Assembly (NCBI RefSeq): GCF_013520985.1
Contig: NZ_JACDTY010000001.1
Location: 682,001 to 746,000, forward strand
DNA length: 64,000 nt
Direction of reading: 5' to 3'
Source of the DNA: Mesorhizobium neociceri
GTDB lineage: Bacteria > Pseudomonadota > Alphaproteobacteria > Rhizobiales > Rhizobiaceae
Shown piece by piece: positions 6,987 to 14,812 of this stretch. The notes under the pieces were generated by a model, which was not told the origin of the DNA, searched no databases, and saw only the letters and a list, made by a program, of their open reading frames with translations. A program made the position numbers and the translations under genes. The stretch's first letter is position 1; every line of letters begins with the position of its first letter.

Positions 6987-9056
6987 TTATTCGCGGCTGC
7001 GCCTGGCGGCGTGGCCTTCGCGCGAACGCCGACGTGGGGCAGCATCGCCAGCCACGCCATCCTCGCTGACGGTCTTGCGCGGTGGCAATTTCACCGCCGC
7101 CGACAGTTTCGGGAATGGGTCGACCTTGTTGGGCAGCGCCATGGCGTAGACGAAATGCTCCTGGAATTTCGGCTCAAGCGCCGTCTCGATCTTCTCGATG
7201 TGGCTGACCGTGACCTCGATCTCGCGACGATAGCCGCGATTGAGGAGCGCCATGCGGGCACCGGCGCCGGCGGCGTTGCCGACGGCTGACACCTTGTCGA
7301 GGTCGCAATCCGGGATCAGGCCCAGCACCATGGCGTATTTCGGGTCGATGAAGGAGCCGAAGGCGCCGGCGAAGTGGATGCGGTCGACGTGCTCGGTGTT
7401 CTGCTTTTCCATCAAAAGCTTGGTGCCGGCATAGAGCGCCGCCTTGGCAAGCTGAATAGCGCGCACGTCGGTCTGGGTGATGGTGATCTTGGGTTCGCCT
7501 TCCTTCAGCACATAGGAGAAGGTGCGGCCATTGGCGGTGACGCGTGGCGAGCGGGCGGCAAGGGAGCCATCGACGACGCCGTCCTCGGAGATGATGCCGG
7601 CGAGATACATCTCGGCCACGATCTCGATGATACCGGAGCCGCAAATGCCGGTGACGCCCGTTGCCTGCACGCTGTCGAGGAAGCCGGGTTCGTCGGACCA
7701 GAGTTCAGAGCCGATAACGCGGTATTTCGGCTCCAGCGTGTCGGGATCGATCCGCACGCGCTCGATCGCGCCGGGTGCGGCGCGCTGGCCGCCGGAGATT
7801 TCGGCGCCCTCGAAGGCCGGGCCGGTGGGCGAGGACGCCGCGACGACGCGCGTGCGGTTGCCGAGCACGATCTCGGCATTGGTGCCGACGTCGACGATCA
7901 GCATCATCTCGTCCTGGCGGTGCGGGCCTTCCGACAGCGTCACGGCGGCGGCATCCGCGCCGACATGGCCGGCGATGCAAGGCAGCATATAGAGGCGGGC
8001 GCCCTGGTTGAGCTTCAGGCCGATATCGGAAGCCTTGATACGCACGGCGCCCGAGACGGCGAGCGCGAACGGCGCGCCGCCCAGCTCGGTCGGATCGATG
8101 CCGAGGAACAGATGGTGCATGATCGGATTGCCGACGAAGACGCTATCCAGGATGTCGTTGCGCTGGACATTGCCTTCGGCGCAGACCTTGTCGACCAGGC
8201 CAGAGATCGCCTCGCGCACGGCGACCGTCATGCCTTCGCGGCCGTCCGGGTTCATCATCACATAGGAGACGCGGCTCATCAGATCCTCGCCGAAGCGGAT
8301 CTGCGGGTTGGAGGTCCCGGACGAAGCGGCAACGCGGCCCGACAGCAGCGACACCAGATGCATGGCAATGGTGGTCGAGCCGATGTCGCAGGCCAGGCCA
8401 TAGGCTTCGTTCTTGAGGCCGGGCCAAAGTGCTATGACGCGCGCAATGTCGCTCTCGGCATCCTTGTGGATGGCAGCGGTCGCGGTCCAGTTGCCCTTGC
8501 GCAGGATGCCCTGCACCTGCGGCATCAGGTAGAAATCGAATTCGAGGTTTTTAAAGCCCCAATCCTTCATCAGGGCGATCTTCAGGCGGTCGAGATCGCC
8601 AAGTGGCTTGTGCATGTCGGGTTCTTCGATCTCGACATAGCACATGCGGATCGCCGCATCGCGGGCGATGACGCGGGTGTCGGCATCCTTGCGGATGGTC
8701 TGCGCGTTGATGACGGTGTCCTGCGGCACGTCGATGACGAGGTCGCCGAGAATCTGCGCCGAACAGGACAGGCGGCGCCGTTCGGGCAGGCCGCGCACGC
8801 GCTCGTAGCGCTCTTCCTTGGCGCCCTTGGGCGAGATGTGGTCGTTGGAAGAGACGATCTTGTGCTTGGCGAAATTGCCTTCCTGCACCTCGATCTGGCA
8901 GCGTCCGCAGGTGGCGCGGCCACCGCAGACGCTTTCGACATAGACGCCGAGCTGGCGCGCTGCGTCGAGCACCGGTGTGCCGACAGGGAACCGCCCGCGC
9001 TTGCCTGACGGCATGAACAGCACGAGCGGATCGGTAATGTTTGCAGGCGAGTTCAC
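6987..9056 (-). CDS. ASKHA-domain, 2Fe-2S corrinoid activation protein (RACo/RamA-like role)
   Basis: An N-terminal plant-type ferredoxin domain has Cys44, Cys50, Cys53 and Cys98 (CGGRATCGRC then LSCSAQ), counted from GTG 9056. It is followed by a DUF4445/ASKHA ATPase domain with phosphate loops ACDIGSTTIA and LIVDVGTNAEIVLG. Proteins of this type use ATP to drive reductive reactivation of Co(II) corrinoids to Co(I). GTG 9056 starts ten bases after the upstream methyltransferase stop and gives a normal ~689-residue protein; ATG 9116 would add 20 residues and overlap that gene. It is the last gene of the two-gene unit behind the palindrome at 10057-10078. The C-terminus is an Arg-rich tail. 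It meets the EF-hand gene convergently, 41 bases apart. Confidence 0.9.
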   Translation of the reverse strand: MNSPANITDPLVLFMPSGKRGRFPVGTPVLDAARQLGVYVESVCGGRATCGRCQIEVQEGNFAKHKIVSSNDHISPKGAKEERYERVRGLPERRRLSCSAQILGDLVIDVPQDTVINAQTIRKDADTRVIARDAAIRMCYVEIEEPDMHKPLGDLDRLKIALMKDWGFKNLEFDFYLMPQVQGILRKGNWTATAAIHKDAESDIARVIALWPGLKNEAYGLACDIGSTTIAMHLVSLLSGRVAASSGTSNPQIRFGEDLMSRVSYVMMNPDGREGMTVAVREAISGLVDKVCAEGNVQRNDILDSVFVGNPIMHHLFLGIDPTELGGAPFALAVSGAVRIKASDIGLKLNQGARLYMLPCIAGHVGADAAAVTLSEGPHRQDEMMLIVDVGTNAEIVLGNRTRVVAASSPTGPAFEGAEISGGQRAAPGAIERVRIDPDTLEPKYRVIGSELWSDEPGFLDSVQATGVTGICGSGIIEIVAEMYLAGIISEDGVVDGSLAARSPRVTANGRTFSYVLKEGEPKITITQTDVRAIQLAKAALYAGTKLLMEKQNTEHVDRIHFAGAFGSFIDPKYAMVLGLIPDCDLDKVSAVGNAAGAGARMALLNRGYRREIEVTVSHIEKIETALEPKFQEHFVYAMALPNKVDPFPKLSAAVKLPPRKTVSEDGVAGDAAPRRRSREGHAARRSRE

Positions 9057-9066
9057 GATTGCGCGC

Positions 9067-10041
9067 TTATCCCCTGGCCATGCGGGCTTCACGGCCGCCG
9101 CGCCGGCGTCCGCCATTGCCGCCGCCTTCGCCCGGCGCGTTGACCGCGGTGGGCGCCGCAACCGCCTGGCCGCCTTCGGCCGGCTTGTAATCCTTGTAGG
9201 TCCTGATCCAGTTGGTGCAGTTCTCGTCGGTGCCGTTGAGCACATTGGCGCCGCGCACGGCTTCCATTTCCTGCGGGCGAACCGGGTTCATGATGGCGCT
9301 GGTCATGCCGGCGCCGATCACCATCGGGATGAAAGCGGCGTTGATGCCGTGGCGATGCGGCAGGCCGAAGGAGATGTTGGACAGGCCGCAGGTGGTGTTG
9401 ACCTTAAGCTCTTCGCGCAAGCGGCGCAGCAGCGCAAACACCTGGCGGCCGGCATCGCCGAGCGCGCCGATCGGCATCACCAGCGGGTCGACGACGACGT
9501 CATGCGCCGGAATGCCGAAATCGGCGCAACGCTGCACGATCTTCTTGGCGACGGCGAAGCGCACATCCGGATCCATCGAAATGCCGGTCTCGTCGTTGGA
9601 GATCGCGACGACCGGAACGTTGTACTTCTTGACCAGCGGCAGGATGGCTTCGAGCTTTTCCTCTTCGCCGGTGACGGAGTTGACCAGCGGGCGACCCTTG
9701 GCGACCTTCAGTGCGGCTTCGATGGCGGCGGTGACGGAGCTATCGATCGACAGCGGCAGGTCGACCAGACCCTGCACGATCTCCAGCGTCTGCACGAGAA
9801 GGCCCGGTTCAGTCTCGTTCGGGTTGACCGAGGTGACGCCGGCATTGACGTCGAGCATGGTGGCGCCGCAGGCCGCCTGTTCCAACGCATCCTTGATGAC
9901 GGTCTCGAAATTGCCGGCGATCATCTCGGCGGCCAGCTTCTTGCGGCCGGTCGGGTTGATGCGCTCGCCAATCACGCAAAAGGGCTGGTCGAAGCCGATG
10001 ATGATTTCGCGTGTCGCCGAGGCGACGATGGTCCGGGTCAT
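9067..10041 (-). CDS. Pterin-binding methyl-H4F:corrinoid methyltransferase
   Basis: A 324-residue TIM-barrel enzyme of the pterin-binding family (AcsE/MeTr, MtgA, N-domain of MetH). GERINPTGRKKLAA near the N-terminus, MLDVNAG at about 62, IDSS at about 98, NSVTGEE at about 120 and SNDETG at about 150 are the expected pterin-site motifs. In this cluster it most likely moves the methyl group from the methylcorrinoid protein to tetrahydrofolate. GGAGAG sits five bases before ATG 10041. The ~40-residue C-terminal tail rich in Gly, Arg and Ala (GGNGGRRRGG) is not part of the fold and is unusual. A palindrome 16 bases upstream of the start suggests separate regulation from metF. Confidence 0.92.
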   Translation of the reverse strand: MTRTIVASATREIIIGFDQPFCVIGERINPTGRKKLAAEMIAGNFETVIKDALEQAACGATMLDVNAGVTSVNPNETEPGLLVQTLEIVQGLVDLPLSIDSSVTAAIEAALKVAKGRPLVNSVTGEEEKLEAILPLVKKYNVPVVAISNDETGISMDPDVRFAVAKKIVQRCADFGIPAHDVVVDPLVMPIGALGDAGRQVFALLRRLREELKVNTTCGLSNISFGLPHRHGINAAFIPMVIGAGMTSAIMNPVRPQEMEAVRGANVLNGTDENCTNWIRTYKDYKPAEGGQAVAAPTAVNAPGEGGGNGGRRRGGREARMARG

Positions 10042-10056
10042 GAAGTCTCTCCGCCT

Positions 10057-10078
10057 GATATAAAGTGCTCTTTATATC
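10057..10078. promoter_or_regulatory. Perfect 9-bp palindrome, candidate SAH/methionine-cycle operator
   Basis: Arms GATATAAAG and CTTTATATC are separated by TGCT, in the 76-base gap between metF and the pterin methyltransferase. The same element with one arm mismatch and the same 4-base spacing precedes bmt at 24879-24900. It resembles the operator described for SahR-type ArsR regulators of methionine-cycle genes in Rhizobiales. That link is from memory and is an inference. Confidence 0.6.
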
Positions 10079-10117
10079 GTGTCTGGTTTCGTTCCAGGGT
10101 CTGGTGATCGGCCGGGC

Positions 10118-11209
10118 TTAGTGCGCGGTCTTTACCATGTCCACCTGTGTTTCGGTAATCTCGTCATGCAATATGCGGTCGAGCCGGTCGGCGACCATCT
10201 GGTCGTCGTGGCGGATCTCACGTTTCCACGGCTGGCGGCCCTTCAGCACGCCCGATTCATCGACGATCTCGGCGACATATTCCTCCTGGCGGTAGGCCAT
10301 CACGTGGACACCGGCGACGCCCGGGACTTCCTTCACCTCGTTGATGATGTCGGTGCAGAGCTGCTTGCCTTCCTTCTTCTGGTCCTGGGCGCCTTCCAGC
10401 CGCTTGATGATGGCATCCGGGATATGGATGCCGGGCACGTTGGAGCGGATCCATTTGGCCGTCTTGGCCGAGGCCAGCGGGCCGACGCCGCACAGGATGA
10501 ACACCTTCTCGGTGTGGCCGAGATCGCGCGCCTTCTGCATGAAGGTTCTGAACATCGGCACGTCGAAGCAGTACTGCGTCTGCACGAACTGCGCGCCGGC
10601 GGCGATCTTCTTGCCGAGATGTATCGGGCGGAAATCGAAGGGCGGCGCGAACGGGTTGACGGCGGCACCGAGGAAAATCTGCGGCGGCGTCGTCAGCTTG
10701 CGGCCTGACAGGAACTTGCCGTTGTCGCGCATGATGCGGCAGGTCTCGAGCAGCGACATGGAATCAAGGTCGAACACCGGCTTGGCGCCGGGCTGGTCAC
10801 CGGCCTGCACGCCGTCACCGGTGAGGCACAGCATGTTGGCGACGCCCATGGCGGCACCACCCAAAACGTCGCCCTGGATGGCAATGCGGTTCCTGTCGCG
10901 GCAGGCGATCTGCATGATCGGGGCGTAGCCCATGCGGGTCAAAAGCGCACAGATGCCGACAGAGGACATGTGGCAGTTGGCGCCGGAGGCATCGACGGCA
11001 TTGATGGCGTCGACCCAGCCGTCGAAGATTTTCGCCCGGTTATAAACATCTTCCGGATCGGCGCTGTCAGGCGGGTTGAGTTCGGTGGTGACAGCGAATT
11101 CGCCGCGCCGCAGCACGCGCTCCAGCCGGCCCCGTGAGGAGTGGCCGGGCAGGGGATCGAGCGGCAGATGGATGCCGGCCGGGTTTTCGTCGCGCTGGCG
11201 GGCGATCAT
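10118..11209 (-). CDS. metF: Methylenetetrahydrofolate reductase family protein
   Basis: A 363-residue TIM-barrel MetF-like protein. The active-site Glu lies in TTELNPPDS at about residue 43, LCLTGDG at about 150 is the flavin/folate loop, and QTQYCFDVPMF and ILCGVGPLAS are conserved barrel strands. ATG 11209 overlaps the stop of the MetV-like gene (ATGA), which marks an operon. Standard MetF reduces methylene-H4F. Next to a methyl-transfer system it more likely works in the oxidative direction, turning methyl-H4F from demethylation into methylene-H4F. A paired MetF/MetV arrangement is known from acetogens, where MetV supplies an Fe-S/Zn partner. A second, housekeeping metF elsewhere in the genome is likely. 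Confidence 0.85.
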   Translation of the reverse strand: MIARQRDENPAGIHLPLDPLPGHSSRGRLERVLRRGEFAVTTELNPPDSADPEDVYNRAKIFDGWVDAINAVDASGANCHMSSVGICALLTRMGYAPIMQIACRDRNRIAIQGDVLGGAAMGVANMLCLTGDGVQAGDQPGAKPVFDLDSMSLLETCRIMRDNGKFLSGRKLTTPPQIFLGAAVNPFAPPFDFRPIHLGKKIAAGAQFVQTQYCFDVPMFRTFMQKARDLGHTEKVFILCGVGPLASAKTAKWIRSNVPGIHIPDAIIKRLEGAQDQKKEGKQLCTDIINEVKEVPGVAGVHVMAYRQEEYVAEIVDESGVLKGRQPWKREIRHDDQMVADRLDRILHDEITETQVDMVKTAH

Positions 11210-11817
11210 GCGGCGGCCCCGGTGTTGGCCTTGGCCGCGGTTTCGCGGGCCGCTGCCGACTGCGCGGTTACCCGCAGCCAGGCCGAGGTTTCGCGCAGCG
11301 ACTGGTCGACCGGCTTCTGCACGGTCAGGATCTTGTCGCCGTGCACCATGTTCTGCGAGCCTTCCCAGGCCTTTACCCAAACGCAGGGCATATCAGGCTC
11401 GACCTCGCAATTGCCGTTGGCGCGCACGCCGCCACAAGGGCCGTTGCGCAGCTGCTTGGGGCAGTTCATCGGGCACGACATGCCGGTCGAGGACAGGATG
11501 CACTGGCCGCACATGCGGCAGTCGAACATGAAGCCTTTGACGCGCTTTTCGACGAACTTGACCGGGGCTTCGACGCGCCCGTAGCCAAGGCCTTTCCACA
11601 AAGGATGGAGAAGCAGGAACATGTCGGCGAACCGGGAGTAGAACCATTCGAGCAGGCGCGAATGGCGGATCGACCACAGCCTGACTGCAAACGAGCGCTG
11701 CACGCGCCGCTGCGGCGATACGTCGGCCGGCTTGTAGTCGGATTTCGGCGCTGCCTTCTTGACCAGAGTGGCCTGGGTAACCGCCGGGCCCTCTTTGGCA
11801 GGAGTGGTTTCAGACAT
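11206..11817 (-). CDS. MetV-like Cys-rich methylene-H4F reductase partner
   Basis: A 203-residue protein with a dense cysteine region at about residues 100-145: DCRMCGQCILSS, CPMNCPK, GPCGGV, GNCEVE and PCVW. This is the 'methylenetetrahydrofolate reductase C-terminal' (MetV) domain, which binds Fe-S and/or Zn and interacts with MetF. A helical Arg-rich N-terminus precedes it. ATG 11817 lies within the end of the previous gene and follows GGAAAAGAAA. The overlap with metF downstream implies a co-translated MetVF complex. Its presence in an aerobic-lineage genome beside a corrinoid cluster is notable; it would let MetF use an electron partner other than NAD(P)H. Confidence 0.85.
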   Translation of the reverse strand: MSETTPAKEGPAVTQATLVKKAAPKSDYKPADVSPQRRVQRSFAVRLWSIRHSRLLEWFYSRFADMFLLLHPLWKGLGYGRVEAPVKFVEKRVKGFMFDCRMCGQCILSSTGMSCPMNCPKQLRNGPCGGVRANGNCEVEPDMPCVWVKAWEGSQNMVHGDKILTVQKPVDQSLRETSAWLRVTAQSAAARETAAKANTGAAA

Positions 11818-12112
11818 TTTCTTTTCCACCCGCCTTGACCAGAGCGACCAGCCGCTCGCGGTCGTATTTTGCGTCGATGTCGCTGAACGCCTTCTCGACC
11901 TCGGCCTCGAGATCGTCGCCGACCGGAACCGGTTCGGCCTTGCGCCATTCGGCGAGGTAGTCGTCAGTGCCGCCGGCGCCGGTGCGCATGGCGCACATGT
12001 CGATCGCCTCGGTGAAGCGCAGCGGCAGTTCGCGCTTGGCGTTCTGCCGGCCCTTCTTGACGATGACCTGGGCGGGGATGTCGCGCCAATAGACGACGAT
12101 CAGATCGGCCAT
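11810..12112 (-). CDS. 'Virulence factor' family small protein (Virulence_fact domain)
   Basis: A 100-residue protein MADLIVVYWRDIPAQVIVKK... matching the rhizobial/Brucella family annotated only as virulence factor. The tail DDYLAEWRKAEPVPVG and the acidic EAEVEKAFSDIDAKYDRERL helix are typical. No enzymatic motif is visible. It is the first gene of a three-gene overlapping operon with the MetV-like gene and metF, so it is best regarded as a one-carbon accessory protein rather than a virulence factor. ATG 12112 was chosen because the protein begins with the conserved MADLIVVYWRDIPAQV. Confidence 0.75.
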   Translation of the reverse strand: MADLIVVYWRDIPAQVIVKKGRQNAKRELPLRFTEAIDMCAMRTGAGGTDDYLAEWRKAEPVPVGDDLEAEVEKAFSDIDAKYDRERLVALVKAGGKENV

Positions 12113-12248
12113 GAAATTCTCACTCCCTGTCGAGCGCCATGCGTCCACTTGGACGCACGAAGGACTCTCGACCACTTTATCCAGCAGCAGCGAGCATTGC
12201 CGGATGCGCAGTGGGGCTGCTTGTTATGGGACGACGCGCGCGCATTCA

Positions 12249-12274
12249 AAAGCGACGCTATTGGACGTCGCAAA
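12249..12274. promoter_or_regulatory. AGCGAC and GTCGCAAA elements upstream of the MetV/MetF operon
   Basis: AAAGCGAC ends at 12256 and GTCGCAAA spans 12267-12274, about 140-160 bases upstream of the first gene of the operon. GTCGCAAA is an exact half of the glxA palindrome, though the spacing here is 10 rather than 4. The inner bases GCGACG and CGTCGC also form a hairpin. The rest of the 190-base gap shows nothing else recognisable. Confidence 0.35.
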
Positions 12275-12304
12275 AAGAAAGGCGGGATTCGCAGGCGAAA
12301 CCGG

Positions 12305-13087
12305 CTACCAGACCCGCCTGGTGAGGCCGGTCCAGAGATAGAACCAGATCGTCGGGTGGTACCATTGTTTCGACGGCAGGTCCGGCTGGACCGTCGCCAG
12401 CTTGCCGTCCAGCGCATCGCGGACCGCCTCGACGCAGATGTCGCGCGAGAACGCAGCCTGGCGCAGTGCGTAGCTCGAAATGGTGTCACCGGGCTCGGGC
12501 TTGCCGCGTGCCTGTTTCAGCACCCCGCCGGTGTCGACGCCGGCATCCACCAGATGCACGGTGGTGCCGAAATTTCCCGCGTCACCAGAGGCCAGCGCCC
12601 AGTAGCCGCCATTCATGCCGCGATACTTTGGGGCGATGCCGGCGTGGTAGTTGAGCACCGGACAAGGCATTTTCGCCAGCGTCTGCCGGGACAAGAGCCG
12701 GCAGCCGGCAAGCAGCACCACGCCCGGCCGGATGTCGGCGATCGCCTGCAGGCAATCGGTTGCGTTGGCAGAGAAGACGTGGATGATCTTCTGGCCTGGC
12801 TTTGGTTCGGTCTCAAGTTTCTGCCCGGCGATCAGCCGCTCGGCATGTCCGGCGAAAAAGCGCTTGCCGAGCCTGGTCAGCACCATCGTGCCGAGCTGAC
12901 CGATGGCGGAAAACCAGCCCTGGCGGCGTGCGCGGCCGAGCAGCAATTGCTTTTTGGATTCAGGGCGTTCGAGGATGACGCTGACAGAGCCGAGCTGGTC
13001 GGCGATGGCGTTGACGATGGCCCAGATATGCGGGCCGCCTTCGGTGACGACGACGATCGCGGCAATGTTTTTGTCAGCTGAAACCAT
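12305..13087 (-). CDS. Formyltransferase-like protein
   Basis: A 260-residue protein with the formyltransferase fold of PurN/Fmt/ArnA: VLNYHAGIAPKYRG at about residue 150 holds the Asn and His of the catalytic triad, and HLVDAGVDTGGVL at about 185 the Asp-containing loop. The N-terminal ~100 residues form a Rossmann-like half lacking an obvious acceptor motif. Possible reactions include formyl transfer from 10-formyl-H4F to an unknown amine, or hydrolysis of formyl-H4F to formate. In this cluster the second would close the route from methyl group to formate. It lies upstream of the MetV/MetF operon on the same strand, with 192 bases between. Confidence 0.75.
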   Translation of the reverse strand: MVSADKNIAAIVVVTEGGPHIWAIVNAIADQLGSVSVILERPESKKQLLLGRARRQGWFSAIGQLGTMVLTRLGKRFFAGHAERLIAGQKLETEPKPGQKIIHVFSANATDCLQAIADIRPGVVLLAGCRLLSRQTLAKMPCPVLNYHAGIAPKYRGMNGGYWALASGDAGNFGTTVHLVDAGVDTGGVLKQARGKPEPGDTISSYALRQAAFSRDICVEAVRDALDGKLATVQPDLPSKQWYHPTIWFYLWTGLTRRVW

Positions 13088-13196
13088 GGCGCGCCTTCTT
13101 GCCGGCGCGCAACCATTCGCCGTGCGCTGCCCGGCTCAATTCTGTGCCGGGCGGGTTAAATCTTGATGACCACCCGGCCGGCGAGAGACCAGTGGC

Positions 13197-13772
13197 TCAG
13201 CGCTTCAATTCCATGATGTCGAGATGCGATTCGTAGTAGGGCGCCGGGAATTCGATGCGCCACTCATTGGCGCCGGTGCGGAAAGCATAGCCGACCTGGT
13301 CGCTTTCCGGGCCGCTGCCATAGGGCTTTGGCTTGTTCTCGTTGACATAGCCGGAGCCGAGATAGATGGCGCGTTTCTCGCTATCATCAAAGAAACGGCC
13401 CGTTGTGCGTTGCGAGCCGCTGATCTTTTCCAGCCGCCAACCCGAACCGTCGTCGGTCACTTTGCATTTGAACCAGCCATAGATGACCAGCGGGCTGATA
13501 CCGCCGACCTTGATGATGCGACATTGCCAGTTGCCGGTCAGGTCCTTATCGGAAAAGGCCACCAGCGGCTTGGCCAGCAGCGCGTCGAGTTGACTGACCT
13601 CTGCGGGATCTCCCGCTTTTGCCTCGGCCAGGGCCGCCTTGCGGGTCTCGCCATATTTGTCGAGGCGCACCTTGTCGGCCGGCGTGATGATCTTCTGCAC
13701 CGCGCCGTCGGCCAAGGCAGGCAGGGCGAGACAGAGGAGGCAAAGGGCGGCTATCAGCAGGCGTGGGGTCAT
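13197..13772 (-). CDS. Secreted DUF4893 domain protein
   Basis: A 191-residue protein with a clear signal peptide (LLIAALCLLCLALPALADG; cleavage near residue 22), so periplasmic. The rest matches the DUF4893 pattern: NWQCRIIKVGG, YGWFKCKV, GSQRTTGRFF and YLGSGYVNENKPKPYG, with a PAPYYESHLDIMELKR end. Function is unknown. ATG 13772 gives a normal signal peptide; the longer frame adds 18 residues of unlikely sequence. It lies between the one-carbon genes but has no obvious mechanistic tie to them and could be an unrelated housekeeping gene. Confidence 0.75.
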   Translation of the reverse strand: MTPRLLIAALCLLCLALPALADGAVQKIITPADKVRLDKYGETRKAALAEAKAGDPAEVSQLDALLAKPLVAFSDKDLTGNWQCRIIKVGGISPLVIYGWFKCKVTDDGSGWRLEKISGSQRTTGRFFDDSEKRAIYLGSGYVNENKPKPYGSGPESDQVGYAFRTGANEWRIEFPAPYYESHLDIMELKR

Positions 13773-13886
13773 CGGGACGTTTCCGTGTTCGGATGGCTGA
13801 ATCAGCCTGTTTGCTTGGGCGCACAACTTACCGGTTCGCGGTGGCCTGTCATCTGTCCTCGACGGCGTCGCAGCTCAAGAATTGCT

Positions 13887-14516
13887 TCAGGCGTGTGCGG
13901 CGGCCTGCGCCAGCTCGGCCGTCAAATCACCATAGCCAGTCGAGCGGCGTTCATAAACAAGGCCAAGCAGCTTGGCGGCCTTTTCGGCAACCTTGTCGAG
14001 TTCGGGATCGTTGGTCTGGGCGATGTAGACCAGTTTCTCGTAATTGCCGAAATAGTCCTTGATCAGCTCCGGATGCTTGTCGAGGCCGAGCGGCTTCATG
14101 AAGAAGGCGTCGAACTGGCGGCACAGGAAGTCAGTCATGTAGAACGACATCATGTCGTCGTCGGCGACCTTCGCATAGGCATCCATGCCCTGGTAGAAGG
14201 CAAAGCAGTGCGGGCCGGCCATGCGCTCGACGCCGTGCTTCTCCAGCACCCGGTCGAGCAGGCCGCCAGTGCCGCAATCGGCATAGCCGACGAAGATGTT
14301 CTGGTAGCCGTCCGCCTTGGCCTTCTCGATCGCCTTGTCCATCGCCGGTGCGATTCGGTCGGGGTAGAAATGGAACTCCGCCGGCAGGCAAGTCAGGTCG
14401 AGATGGTCGAGCTTGAGCTGCTCCTTGACGGCCAAAACTTCGCGCGCAATCATTCCGCAGGCGATAACCAGCAGCCTGTCGTCTTGATTCGGTTTCGTTT
14501 TTTGCATCCTGGCCAT
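13887..14516 (-). CDS. DUF1638 domain protein
   Basis: A 209-residue protein with the DUF1638 core: DRLLVIACGMIAREVL, CLPAEFHFYPDRI, FVGYADCGTGGLLD and AGPHCFAFYQG. Conserved Cys and His residues (Cys in ACGM, DCGTGG and GPHC) suggest a metal or corrinoid-related role. DUF1638 genes sit beside corrinoid methyltransferases in methanogens and rhizobia, so an accessory role in the methyl-transfer system is a fair inference, but no activity is established that I know of. The start could be ATG 14516 or 14507. A divergent lipoprotein gene begins 66 bases upstream. Confidence 0.8.
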   Translation of the reverse strand: MARMQKTKPNQDDRLLVIACGMIAREVLAVKEQLKLDHLDLTCLPAEFHFYPDRIAPAMDKAIEKAKADGYQNIFVGYADCGTGGLLDRVLEKHGVERMAGPHCFAFYQGMDAYAKVADDDMMSFYMTDFLCRQFDAFFMKPLGLDKHPELIKDYFGNYEKLVYIAQTNDPELDKVAEKAAKLLGLVYERRSTGYGDLTAELAQAAAHA

Positions 14517-14581
14517 GGAACCCGGTCGAAGCGGCCTTCGTTGCTGTGGGGCGAATCTATCGAGAGAGGGATAAACCGTCC

Positions 14582-14722
14582 ATGAAACTGTTACGCGTTG
14601 CGCCGATCGCAATCCTTGCCTGCGCCCTGGCGCTTACGGCCTGCGCCAACACCGTCCGAGGCGTCGGCCGGGATCTCAAATCGACCGCGAAAGCCATCGA
14701 CGACACCGTCACCAAACCCTGA
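14582..14722 (+). CDS. Entericidin-like small lipoprotein
   Basis: A 46-residue protein: a signal sequence with lipobox LTAC, then a short region ending DLKSTAKAIDDTVTKP. This is the entericidin A/B (EcnAB) pattern, a small envelope lipoprotein linked to stress. It lies on the plus strand between the DUF1638 and corrinoid-protein genes, which are on the minus strand, so it splits that gene run. A hairpin terminator follows at 14757-14782. Promoter sequence must overlap the DUF1638 5' end. Confidence 0.85.
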   Translation: MKLLRVAPIAILACALALTACANTVRGVGRDLKSTAKAIDDTVTKP

Positions 14723-14756
14723 GACGCGGCCGTCGTCGCCAACATCTGGGAACAAA

Positions 14757-14782
14757 AAAGCCGCGCTGCAAGGCGCGGCTTT
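14757..14782. terminator. Bidirectional terminator
   Basis: Arms AAAGCCGCGC and GCGCGGCTTT enclose a 6-base loop, with an A-run before and a short T-run after. It serves the lipoprotein gene on the plus strand and the corrinoid-protein gene on the minus strand, which implies that DUF1638 is transcribed separately. Confidence 0.8.
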
Positions 14783-14812
14783 CGATTGTTGGCCAACGCC
14801 TTGCGGAAAAGA

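Noticed and set aside
7374..9008. Long open frames antisense to the ASKHA gene, and similar ones antisense to the DMG dehydrogenase and VWA genes
   Set aside because: Shadow frames of GC-rich coding DNA, with His/Arg/Asp/Gly-rich sequence and no known domain.
9057..9245. N-terminal extension of the ASKHA protein by up to 63 residues
   Set aside because: It overlaps the methyltransferase gene, has Arg/Pro-rich nonsense composition and lacks a ribosome binding site; GTG 9056 gives the normal family start.
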